The notes: a model not told the origin generated them from the sequence alone. Shown: positions 1 to 6,151, numbered from the stretch's first letter. The stretch: DNA of 6,411 nt from Promethearchaeota archaeon (GCA_014729055.1 WJKO01000682.1:1-6411), one strand, 5' to 3'. Made by a program: numbers and translations.

Positions 1-1
1 G

Positions 2-61
2 ACTATGTATGCGGCATACGTATCTGCCGAGACGGGTAAACGAACTGAAATTCCAAAATAG
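2..61 (+). CDS. Possible C-terminal tail of an upstream gene (partial)
   Basis: One plus-strand frame is open from the left edge and stops at a TAG ending at 61. It would give about 19 residues ending GKRTEIPK. Base composition is clearly richer in G+C up to about position 50 and then drops to almost pure A/T, as expected where a coding region ends. The fragment is too short to identify. Its ending loosely recalls the tail of hot-dog thioesterases (a TGK-x-x-x-IP pattern), but that is only an impression. Another frame is also open until about 92, so the choice of frame is weak. Confidence 0.22.
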   Translation, partial: TMYAAYVSAETGKRTEIPK

Positions 62-71
62 ATACCAAATA

Positions 72-136
72 GATATAAAATCAATATAAAATGAATATAT
101 AAATGAATATAATGAATATAAAATGAATATAAAATG
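72..136 (+). repeat. Tandem array of 11-bp TATA-like unit in LRR gene promoter
   Basis: Five consecutive copies of the unit AATATAAAATG or close variants lie at 83-93, 94-105 (12 bp), 106-114 (9 bp), 115-125 and 126-136. A degenerate sixth copy lies just before them, at about 72-82. Each full copy contains a TATA-like core and an ATG. The ATG of the last copy (134-136) is the first start codon of the LRR gene, and the other ATGs are out of frame with it. In archaea a TATA box about 25 bases ahead of the transcript start recruits TBP/TFB. The array therefore looks like several overlapping promoter cores, with the copies near 107-113 best placed for a leaderless transcript starting at 134. The repeats are seen directly; the promoter role is inferred. 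Confidence 0.75.
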
Positions 137-1375
137 AAGACGATTACAATAAAAAAAAAAAAGATGGGGATCAAACATATTTCTGAAGTGCAGATTCCGA
201 GTAATACCTCGCGTTTATACTTGCAAGGAAATAAAATAGAGAAAATTGAGGGATTGGGCAAAAGACCTAAATTAAAAAGCTTGTTGCTCTCAACGAATGA
301 AATATCAAAAATTGAGAACTTGGAAGGTCTTCCAAACTTGGAAACGCTTCAGATTTCAAATAATCCGATCTCAAAAATAGAGGGCATTGAACATCTGACA
401 AAGCTGAGGCATTTGACGCTCGAAAACTGCAAAATAGAGCGACTTGAGAATCTTGACGAGCTTGAATCATTGGTGAAGCTCTACTTGTCTGGTAACGATA
501 TTTCAGATTTAAGCGGCTTGAAAAACCTAAAACGTCTGAGGATCCTTCATCTAAACAATTGCCAACTAACAGATCTCTCCACACTGCCCTATTTAAAAAA
601 TTTATTCGTGCTAAAATTGAGCGGAAACAAGCTTACAGACGTTAAGGGAATAGAACGTTTCGAAAAACTAACTTCACTCAATCTTGAAAATAATCCAGGA
701 TTGCCAGAAGAGTTTCAAAAAGATATGATCCATGATGATACCATCGCTGACATCTTCGTCGCAAATAAGGCGTCAAGAGAGCAGCTTGTAGCGGTTTGTA
801 GGTCCTTGTTGATGGCGGAGTTCGAAAAAGCCATCAGAGGGTTAAATCTCTCAGAATCTATATGCAATCCGAGCCCTAAATTAATGGTTCACGTTATGGC
901 GGAGTTATTAACGGAAAAAAAGACCACTCCCCCTGGCGTTTGTTTGTATTGCAAGGAAAGACTTGATCCCAATGACAAAAAAAATTATCCTTTCTGGCTT
1001 AGGGAAGAAGTTGATAAGTTGATTAAGAAGATTAATCGATTTATCCCGAAATCTCGCTTGGAAAGGGATAAACACGAGACACTTGTCACCTTCCAGAGGG
1101 TCTATTTTAACCTATGGGGGGATACAATGACCACTGAGCGAGGAATCAAGGGAAAGAAATTTATCCATAAATATCAGGTGGGCAAGCTCCAGAATTTTCA
1201 ATTTCCCGTGCTAATTAACCCTCTCTGCCAGAGGTGCGCCCGAGAGTTTCTTGAAGGTGCAAAAGATGTGCTGGGTTCGGTAAAGAAAATAGGAAGTTAT
1301 GACGGGAAAAAAAAGTCCCTCTGGGATGCCACGGACAGGTACGGGGAACTTATCAAGCAGCAAATTCGCAAATGA
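134..1375 (+). CDS. SDS22-like leucine-rich-repeat protein with four-Cys C-terminal domain
   Basis: Predicted soluble protein of 413 residues. After a lysine-rich start, residues 25-178 form seven 22-residue leucine-rich repeats of the SDS22 type (for example LKSLLLSTNEISKIENLEGL, with a conserved asparagine and an I/L-x-x-I/L step). An eighth, capping repeat follows (about 179-198). Such solenoids are protein-binding scaffolds. Residues 200-413 are a different domain that I do not recognise. It holds two CxxC pairs, C270/C273 and C365/C368, about 90 residues apart, which could bind one zinc; the residues between them are basic and aromatic (WLREEVDKLIKKINRF). There is no signal peptide or membrane segment, so it is probably cytoplasmic. 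Start choice is open. ATG 134 lies in the promoter repeat array, and a second ATG at 164 (M11) follows an A12 run that encodes lysines. G+C looks higher than in the minus-strand genes. The partner and function are unknown. Confidence 0.9.
   Translation: MKTITIKKKKMGIKHISEVQIPSNTSRLYLQGNKIEKIEGLGKRPKLKSLLLSTNEISKIENLEGLPNLETLQISNNPISKIEGIEHLTKLRHLTLENCKIERLENLDELESLVKLYLSGNDISDLSGLKNLKRLRILHLNNCQLTDLSTLPYLKNLFVLKLSGNKLTDVKGIERFEKLTSLNLENNPGLPEEFQKDMIHDDTIADIFVANKASREQLVAVCRSLLMAEFEKAIRGLNLSESICNPSPKLMVHVMAELLTEKKTTPPGVCLYCKERLDPNDKKNYPFWLREEVDKLIKKINRFIPKSRLERDKHETLVTFQRVYFNLWGDTMTTERGIKGKKFIHKYQVGKLQNFQFPVLINPLCQRCAREFLEGAKDVLGSVKKIGSYDGKKKSLWDATDRYGELIKQQIRK
151..162 (+). repeat. A12 homopolymer within the first codons of the LRR gene
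   Basis: Twelve consecutive adenines lie 15 bases inside the gene if translation starts at ATG 134. They encode most of the run of four lysines. A one-base change in tract length would shift the frame for an ATG-134 start and leave the ATG-164 start untouched. It may therefore be a slippage site, or simply part of a leader ahead of M11. Confidence 0.9.
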
Positions 1376-1425
1376 GACTAAAATAGATTTCTTAATACAT
1401 CTAATTCTTTATCTTGTGCATTAAT

Positions 1426-2031
1426 ATGCTTATTCCAATCTGGTATGCTGTCTTGTTCGCAGTATGTTTCATTATATATTTTATTCTTTTGGTAATATGC
1501 CTAACTAGTAGAAAATTGTATCCAGAATTTTCTATTTTTCGAGATACGATAAGCGAAGTGCAAGATACTTCCATGAAGACATCGAAATATATAAATCCGG
1601 CTTTTGCACTCATCGGCATCGTTTTATTACCGCTTCCAGTTTTTTTGCTTGATTACATGCCTCGTGCAGGATTGACTAATATAGCAATACTTATTTTATA
1701 TTGCAATCCACTTGGATTAATAATCCTCTCAATATGGCCCAATTTCACAAATAATATGCATTACATAGGTGCTGGAATAGCGATGGGAGGCACTTTATTA
1801 GCAATGATCCTCTTATTTCTACCAATTTTACGAAGTCAATACATCTCAAATGTAATCTTGATTATAAGTATATTTGCATTGATTATATGTATTCCATTAG
1901 TATATTCTAATGTCACCAATGGTCCCCGTTCTGAACTTATCCATAATCCGAATATCTGGGAATGGCTCGAATTTTTTACCCTCCAGCTTTTTATTATCGC
2001 TCTTTATCTAAATCTCGTAATTGCAAAATAG
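1426..2031 (+). CDS. Six-helix integral membrane protein, DUF998-like
   Basis: The product has 201 residues from ATG 1426. A TTG at 1414 would add four residues, but the ATG seems likelier and neither has a clear Shine-Dalgarno. Six hydrophobic stretches are visible at about 5-27, 57-77, 84-104, 114-134, 141-160 and 178-199. After the first helix comes LYPEFSIFRDTISEV. It resembles the pattern in DUF998 membrane proteins, where a P-x-[YF]-S motif and an I-S-E motif follow helix 1. The sixth helix begins with WEWLEFF, also typical of that group as I remember it. No catalytic residues stand out and the family has no assigned function. It sits 50 bases after the LRR gene on the same strand with little between them, so co-transcription is possible. 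The membrane protein call is firm; the family is a moderate-confidence guess. Confidence 0.75.
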   Translation: MLIPIWYAVLFAVCFIIYFILLVICLTSRKLYPEFSIFRDTISEVQDTSMKTSKYINPAFALIGIVLLPLPVFLLDYMPRAGLTNIAILILYCNPLGLIILSIWPNFTNNMHYIGAGIAMGGTLLAMILLFLPILRSQYISNVILIISIFALIICIPLVYSNVTNGPRSELIHNPNIWEWLEFFTLQLFIIALYLNLVIAK

Positions 2032-2063
2032 AAAATATCAAAAAATCCATAATTCGCGCTAGA

Positions 2064-2071
2064 TTTAAAAA
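2064..2071 (+). promoter_or_regulatory. TATA box for the small wHTH gene, leaderless type
   Basis: The sequence TTTAAAAA is centred about 25 bases before the ATG at 2093. This is the spacing expected when transcription starts at or next to the start codon. No Shine-Dalgarno lies before the ATG, which also fits a leaderless transcript. The upstream GCGCTAGA is a possible but weak BRE. Inferred from sequence only. Confidence 0.5.
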
Positions 2072-2092
2072 CTTAAAAATAAAAATAACATC

Positions 2093-2314
2093 ATGTCAGA
2101 ATTAAAAGAAGAGGAAAGATTTATTGTAGAGCTTCTACAAAAAGCTGAAGGTAATAAAATGAACTACAAAGAGATACAAACCGCTTGTGAAAATGAGTTT
2201 GAGGGCGTAAGACTCATACTGAAAAACTTAAAAACGAAAGGTTTTGTGTCTTATGAGGGGATCATCCCAGGATTTCAGTCAGAAATAGAGCTGGTCAAGG
2301 CAATTCTTGAATGA
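2093..2314 (+). CDS. Small winged-helix (wHTH) protein, 73 residues
   Basis: The protein is a single small winged-helix-like domain. Helix 1 is about residues 5-18 (ERFIVELLQKAEG). A helix-turn-helix follows, with NYKEIQTACENEF leading into a candidate recognition helix, EGVRLILKNLKTKG. A short hydrophobic strand/wing, FVSYEGIIPGF, comes next, and then a C-terminal helix. The layout matches archaeal MarR/ArsR-like DNA-binding proteins, but such domains also serve in protein-protein contacts, including in ESCRT-II. No metal-binding or ligand-binding motif is seen. A well-placed TATA box lies upstream. The gene points towards the minus-strand operon and its last 20 bases overlap the phosphodiesterase gene tail to tail. 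Its target is unknown. It is probably a real gene, given its own promoter-like element and coherent fold pattern. Confidence 0.7.
   Translation: MSELKEEERFIVELLQKAEGNKMNYKEIQTACENEFEGVRLILKNLKTKGFVSYEGIIPGFQSEIELVKAILE
2222..2234 (-). terminator. Candidate oligo-T terminator of the minus-strand operon
   Basis: On the minus strand two T5 runs separated by three bases lie about 60 bases beyond the phosphodiesterase stop. Archaeal RNA polymerase can terminate at runs of five or more Ts without a hairpin. The site lies inside the opposing wHTH gene, where the complementary A runs encode lysine-rich sequence, so it could be coincidental. Confidence 0.25.
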
Positions 2315-3125
2315 ATCCTCTAACTACACCATCCCATTCATCTCTGATATTGTAACCCATAAAATAAGCAATAGTGGGCACTATATCAACAATCTCTACA
2401 TATTCATCGTTATTCTCATCTGTTGATATTTCTCCTTTTTCTACGAGCGCATCATTTGATATAATGAATACTATTTTTAATTCGTCTAAAGTCGGTTTTC
2501 CGTGTCCATGACCCGTTCCACCATGATCCGATACTACAATAATTAGCCAATCTTCTTTTTTTCTCTGTTTAACAGCATTTATAATATCGCCAACCATTGC
2601 ATCGCGCCCTTCGATACATTCTATATAGCGTTTAGAGTCTGGGCCGTAACTGTATTTATGACCTGCACCATCAATTTCATCCAATTGAATGAAATATAAA
2701 TCCCCATTGTCGTTCTTAATGGATTTTATTAATTTCTTTGTAACTTTTTTATCGGAACCTGAACCTTTCTTAGACATAATTCCTTTCTCAAATATTTTTG
2801 TAATAATAGGTCGCCAGTGTGAATACGCAACTATTCTTAACTCTGACCACCATTCTTTCAGATAATAATAAAGAGTTTTATATTTAATATCGCGAGGTCT
2901 GAAATTATTGCCAAATACGTTGTGCTTTTCCATGTGAACCCCCGTTAAAAGCGAAGTCCATGCACTTCCACTTATCGTTCTGAATTCAGTGCGAGCATTC
3001 CAACTATAAATTCCGTTTGAGGCTATTCTGTCTATGTTTGGAGTATCTGCAGCCAAGAGAGCATCAGGTCTGCAGCCATCGAGACCGATTACTAAAACCT
3101 TTTTCTTCGCGTGCTCGATATTCAT
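2295..3125 (-). CDS. Type I phosphodiesterase / alkaline-phosphatase-superfamily hydrolase
   Basis: The 276-residue product belongs to the alkaline-phosphatase superfamily, nearest the type I phosphodiesterase/nucleotide pyrophosphatase group, which hydrolyses phosphodiesters or phosphate monoesters with two metal ions. The expected ligands are present in order. D16 lies in VLVIGLDGCRPDAL. The nucleophile region is TISGSAWTSLLTG, probably S52 or T50. D152 and H156 lie in DGAGH. D200 and H201 lie in VSDHGG, followed by H206 or H208. It is compact compared with secreted family members, with no signal peptide or membrane anchor, so it should be cytoplasmic. It is the last gene of the minus-strand run, 18 bp after the nucleotidyltransferase, with no clear Shine-Dalgarno. 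That context suggests a nucleotide-sugar or sugar-phosphate substrate. A phosphonoacetate-hydrolase-like or phosphatase activity is also possible; the substrate cannot be read from the sequence. Its 3' end overlaps the wHTH gene by 20 bp. Confidence 0.88.
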   Translation of the reverse strand: MNIEHAKKKVLVIGLDGCRPDALLAADTPNIDRIASNGIYSWNARTEFRTISGSAWTSLLTGVHMEKHNVFGNNFRPRDIKYKTLYYYLKEWWSELRIVAYSHWRPIITKIFEKGIMSKKGSGSDKKVTKKLIKSIKNDNGDLYFIQLDEIDGAGHKYSYGPDSKRYIECIEGRDAMVGDIINAVKQRKKEDWLIIVVSDHGGTGHGHGKPTLDELKIVFIISNDALVEKGEISTDENNDEYVEIVDIVPTIAYFMGYNIRDEWDGVVRGFIQELP

Positions 3126-3143
3126 AATAATCGTTCTTATTTT

Positions 3144-3956
3144 TTATAGGACTTTACGTTTCCATGATTGGTTGTTGTTTAAGTCTTTATAGATATTTAA
3201 TGTTCCCACATCACACCAAAATTCATCTTCACCCATTTTTACAAGTCGAATGGGGATATTTTCATCGCACATATTTTTTACTGGGGCTGTTATTTCGATC
3301 TCCCCCCGTTCGGAAGGTTTCGTCTCTCTTAAACGATCAAAAATTTTATTGCTGAATATATAAATGCCAGAATTTTCCATATCTGTTTTAGGTGCATCTA
3401 GTTTAGGTTTTTCGATAATATTTCTGACAATATTACTATCATAATATACTGCGGCACCTTTTGATGGATCGTCTGTTGGATTAGCAACCAAAAATACGTC
3501 ATTATTACATTGCTGATAGCTTTGAATCAGCCTTTTGTAGATTGTGCTTGAAACAACAATATCTGCATATGTCAATAGGAAAAACTCGTATCCATTTTTT
3601 AAAATGTGTTCTTCTACTAGTAATGCTGCGCCACCAGTTCCGTTAATGTCCTCTTGTCGAATTAAACTAAATACTAATGGGCCTATATCAATATTATATT
3701 CTTTCTCGTAATCACGATATATCCTAACAACAAATTCTTCTTGGATCCACTTTTCAATTTCCTTTCCTTTATAACCGGTAATTACTAAGAAGTGTCTAAT
3801 TCCCGCTTTTATTAAATTCAATAATATTATTTCCAATATTCTTTTATTACCTAGATATAATAACGGCTTAGGATGATCATAAGTTAAAGGACGCAATCTT
3901 GTTCCTTTTCCCGCGGCTAAAATTACCGCTGGAATATTTGCTTTATTAGTTTCCAT
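3144..3956 (-). CDS. Sugar-1-phosphate nucleotidyltransferase (NDP-sugar pyrophosphorylase)
   Basis: This 270-residue, single-domain enzyme joins a sugar-1-phosphate to an NTP, giving an NDP-sugar and pyrophosphate. It is of the glucose-1-phosphate thymidylyltransferase/mannose-1-phosphate guanylyltransferase type. Visible motifs: LAAGKGTRLRPLT at 13-25 (triphosphate-binding loop), PKP at 29-31, GTGGA at 106-110 (base/sugar contact), the metal-binding Asp D132 in LLTYAD, EKP at 182-184, NSGIYIF from 195, and WCDVGT at 247-252 with the second metal Asp D249. The usual G-D is A-D here. There is no C-terminal left-handed beta-helix or acetyltransferase domain. The start lies 2 bp after the kinase stop, and its Shine-Dalgarno is inside the kinase's last codons, so the two are probably translationally coupled. 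The pairing implies that the kinase makes its sugar-1-phosphate. Neither nucleotide nor sugar can be assigned. Confidence 0.93.
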   Translation of the reverse strand: METNKANIPAVILAAGKGTRLRPLTYDHPKPLLYLGNKRILEIILLNLIKAGIRHFLVITGYKGKEIEKWIQEEFVVRIYRDYEKEYNIDIGPLVFSLIRQEDINGTGGAALLVEEHILKNGYEFFLLTYADIVVSSTIYKRLIQSYQQCNNDVFLVANPTDDPSKGAAVYYDSNIVRNIIEKPKLDAPKTDMENSGIYIFSNKIFDRLRETKPSERGEIEITAPVKNMCDENIPIRLVKMGEDEFWCDVGTLNIYKDLNNNQSWKRKVL

Positions 3957-3958
3957 CT

Positions 3959-5053
3959 TTAGTACTCTCCCGCTCCCATGGAAATATCAACGGGATAAAT
4001 ATTTACATCTTCAGATTTAAGAATTTCTATTAGATTTTCCCGATTCTTCGGACAATATGCAAACAAAGTTCCGCCAAAACCAGAACCATTTATTTTTGCA
4101 CCTTTCGCCCCATTTTCCATGCATAACTTCACTAATCTATCTATTTTTGGTGTTGAAATACCAATATATTCTGATAGATACTTATGATGTTGATAAATTA
4201 AACTTCCAAAGGATTGTTTTTCGTTTTCTGATAATATTTTAGATTCAGACATTTTAAGAATGTGCAATGCTTTTATAGTCAGATCTCTATTCATAAGAGT
4301 TCCGACAATTTTCTTCCTCAGTTCTATTGATATATCGTCCAAGTAAGGACTAATTTTCTTTAACTGAGTATTGCGTATATTAAACTTGGGATAACAACCG
4401 TTTATTTTATTAATAGCTTCAATGGACTCAGATTTTGTGCGTTTTAAATCGTCAACGGTATCTTTCTTCTGCAGAGAATCAATCAGGATGTAGCTATCCT
4501 TGAAATTATTTTCATAATTCTTGATATTTTGGTGTTTAAATTCTGGAGCGGTTTCCATAAACATTAATCCGCCAATAGCAGAAGTAAAATGATCCATCAT
4601 ACCACCCGCTTCATTAAATTCCTTTACTTCTGCGAAATACCCCATCTTCGCTATTTCTGAACTTGAAAAAGACGCATTACCAATCTTACTCAAAAATAAT
4701 ATCCATGCAATCACCATCGCAGAACTACTAGATGCTCCCGCGTTAATCGGTATATCTCCATGAATTTTAATATTATACCCCAGAGATCCCCAATCAAGGG
4801 ATTTTCTTTTTAGTATATTTAGACAAGACAAAAGATAATCTCTATTGTTTTCATAATTCAAATTCTCATCTGCATTAATCGACAATTGTCTGGTTTTATT
4901 AATATCGGGCATTTCTATCTTAAAGAAGGGCTCATCTATTTTAACACCTTCGATATAAATATAGCGATTAATCGCAGCAGAAATAATTGGAAGCCCTAAA
5001 TAATCTTGATGTTCACCAAATAAACATATTCGTCCAGGCGCTCGAACTCTCAT
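3959..5053 (-). CDS. GHMP-family sugar 1-kinase, galactokinase-type
   Basis: The 364-residue product is a complete GHMP kinase that phosphorylates a small molecule with ATP, most likely a sugar at C1. Motif 1, RAPGRICLFGEHQDYLG (residues 4-20), carries the Arg (R8) and GEHxDY signature of galactokinases. Motif 2, DIPINAGASSSSA (100-112), is the ATP phosphate loop. GGMMDHF (150-156) supplies D154, matching the catalytic base found in the GIMDQF motif of galactokinase. Motif 3, GAKINGSGFGGTLFA (318-332), closes the nucleotide site. FGEHQDYLGLP instead of the usual IGEHTDYNGG places it outside classical GalK, so galactose is not assured; glucuronate, arabinose, fucose or another sugar is possible. 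It lies 18 bp after the Vps25 gene, has its own GGGGAG site, and is 2 bp from the nucleotidyltransferase that probably uses its product. It should be cytoplasmic. Confidence 0.9.
   Translation of the reverse strand: MRVRAPGRICLFGEHQDYLGLPIISAAINRYIYIEGVKIDEPFFKIEMPDINKTRQLSINADENLNYENNRDYLLSCLNILKRKSLDWGSLGYNIKIHGDIPINAGASSSSAMVIAWILFLSKIGNASFSSSEIAKMGYFAEVKEFNEAGGMMDHFTSAIGGLMFMETAPEFKHQNIKNYENNFKDSYILIDSLQKKDTVDDLKRTKSESIEAINKINGCYPKFNIRNTQLKKISPYLDDISIELRKKIVGTLMNRDLTIKALHILKMSESKILSENEKQSFGSLIYQHHKYLSEYIGISTPKIDRLVKLCMENGAKGAKINGSGFGGTLFAYCPKNRENLIEILKSEDVNIYPVDISMGAGEY
3965..3971 (-). promoter_or_regulatory. Shine-Dalgarno of the nucleotidyltransferase gene, inside the kinase gene
   Basis: GGGAGAG is read on the minus strand, 8 bases before the ATG at 3956. 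It covers the Gly-Glu codons at the end of the kinase gene (GAGEY then stop). A ribosome finishing the kinase would be placed at the next start, which supports coupled, matched production of the two enzymes. Confidence 0.6.
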
Positions 5054-5056
5054 GAT

Positions 5057-5062
5057 CTCCCC
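5057..5062 (-). promoter_or_regulatory. Shine-Dalgarno of the GHMP kinase gene
   Basis: GGGGAG is read on the minus strand in the 18-bp gap after the Vps25 stop, only 3 bases ahead of the ATG at 5053. The spacing is short, but no other purine-rich site competes. It supports the chosen start, since the protein then begins directly with the conserved RVRAPGR strand. Confidence 0.5.
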
Positions 5063-5071
5063 ATAATCAGT

Positions 5072-6142
5072 CTAAAAATGAATAATTATTGCCCGTTCTC
5101 CATTACTGAGTTTATAACGCTCTCCTTTTCCTTGTTTATCAATGATCTTAAAAATCTTTTCTAAATCTTCTTTCGGAAGATTACTAAAGGGTTGTCTAGA
5201 GTCTCTTATATCTTGTAACATAATTGGCTCTGTATAAGCGTTTTCCCGAGCCCATTTAACAATTTCATCAGCCCAAGCTTCTAAAGATCTCCAATACACT
5301 CTAAGCATTTGCTTTTTTCGATCTAACCATTCTGCTACCTTTTTTTTTACTAAAAAATCGCTTATTTCCTTTATGGAGTCTGTTCTATTTCGGAATTCAG
5401 ACCAAGGTTTCTCGCTTAAAAGCTTTTTTGAATATACAACATGTTTAGACGCTATTTTTGCATAATCAAATAGTACTTTATTCCAATCGTCTAACCATGA
5501 CTCAAAGTCACGTTCATTTTTCTTTTTATTCGGCATGGTATACATAAAACCATATTGTGGATCTTTCAACCAATCATGTTCTTCACATAATTGATCAAAA
5601 ATTGAAACAGTCACAGCCGCTTTTTTCTGCTCTAACTCAATCTCATTTTCTAATTTCTCTAATTCAACATCAATATCGCTCATTTCACCTTGTTTAGTTT
5701 TAGATAAAATGGTTTCTTTTCCTAATTGAGCAGTTATTTTATCAATTACACTATCTTGACCTTCTATCTCTTTAAGGTTGATTTCTTGTAACTCATTGGC
5801 AAACTGTTTTTCTAAATCGTCCAGTTCTTTATCAATTTCTCGGAGAAATGGTTCATCTTCTACTTTTTCACTCTTAGATGTCGTGGTTTTTTGTTTTTCC
5901 AACGTCATAACTTGTGATTTAGCATAAGTATTAGAGTTATCAGAACCAGGTGGAACCCAAACATCTTGATTTTGGGTTTTATATTGGTCTTCTGATTCTT
6001 TTTGCTTTTCTTGTTCCATCTTTGCAAGCTTTGCTTTAAGTGCCATCAATTTTTTTAATTTAGCTTCTCTCTCTTCCTTAGATAATCTCGATTTTTCTTC
6101 TTGTTCCTCATTTCGTTCCATTTCAGCCGTACTTATCACCAT
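5072..6142 (-). CDS. vps25: ESCRT-II Vps25-like protein with long N-terminal coiled-coil extension
   Basis: The product has 356 residues. Residues about 188-356 resemble eukaryotic Vps25, the double winged-helix ESCRT-II subunit that links to ESCRT-III on membranes. Matches I recall to human VPS25 include the helix-rich WH1, then EWLDRKKQMLRVYWRSLEAW at 271-290 against EWLDKSKSSFLIMWRRPEEW, a following IVKWAR against IYQWVS, and a final strand SNGERAIIIHF against SDGRGVKFF. Human VPS25 is about 176 residues, so the first ~185 residues are extra. They contain a Lys/Glu-rich predicted coiled coil (about 10-52), a linker with VWVPPG (61-66), and a second acidic coiled coil (about 95-175). An alternative start is M8. 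vps4 lies 20 bp upstream on the same strand, which independently supports the ESCRT role. The extension's function is unknown; tethering, oligomerisation or ESCRT-III contact are possibilities. Assigned from remembered alignment, without a profile search. Confidence 0.85.
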   Translation of the reverse strand: MVISTAEMERNEEQEEKSRLSKEEREAKLKKLMALKAKLAKMEQEKQKESEDQYKTQNQDVWVPPGSDNSNTYAKSQVMTLEKQKTTTSKSEKVEDEPFLREIDKELDDLEKQFANELQEINLKEIEGQDSVIDKITAQLGKETILSKTKQGEMSDIDVELEKLENEIELEQKKAAVTVSIFDQLCEEHDWLKDPQYGFMYTMPNKKKNERDFESWLDDWNKVLFDYAKIASKHVVYSKKLLSEKPWSEFRNRTDSIKEISDFLVKKKVAEWLDRKKQMLRVYWRSLEAWADEIVKWARENAYTEPIMLQDIRDSRQPFSNLPKEDLEKIFKIIDKQGKGERYKLSNGERAIIIHF

Positions 6143-6151
6143 TAATAAGAA

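Noticed and set aside
72..136. CRISPR-like array
   Set aside because: Units are 9-12 bp with no unique spacers between them, far from CRISPR repeat and spacer lengths.
267..584. 105-codon minus-strand open frame
   Set aside because: It lies wholly opposite the leucine-rich repeats. The repeated codon pattern on the plus strand keeps the antisense frame open, and the translation shows no domain.
200..730. 66-base periodicity suggesting a DNA repeat array
   Set aside because: The period equals 22 codons and is explained by the leucine-rich repeats; the DNA copies are highly diverged.
1401..1619. 72-codon minus-strand open frame
   Set aside because: It is antisense to the start of the six-helix membrane protein and has no recognisable features.
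3164..3355. 63-codon plus-strand open frame
   Set aside because: It lies inside and opposite the nucleotidyltransferase gene, whose conserved WCDVGT motif is in this stretch.
4057..4242. 61-codon plus-strand open frame
   Set aside because: It lies opposite the kinase gene, including its motif 3; the translation is low-complexity and unlike a protein family.
3959..5053. Naming the kinase galK
   Set aside because: The catalytic residues are galactokinase-like but motif 1 differs from classical GalK, so the sugar is not settled.
5600..6142. N-terminal coiled coils as a separate ESCRT-III (Snf7) gene fused by error
   Set aside because: The frame is continuous with no internal break, and the helices are too short and charged, lacking the Snf7 core helices, to call ESCRT-III.
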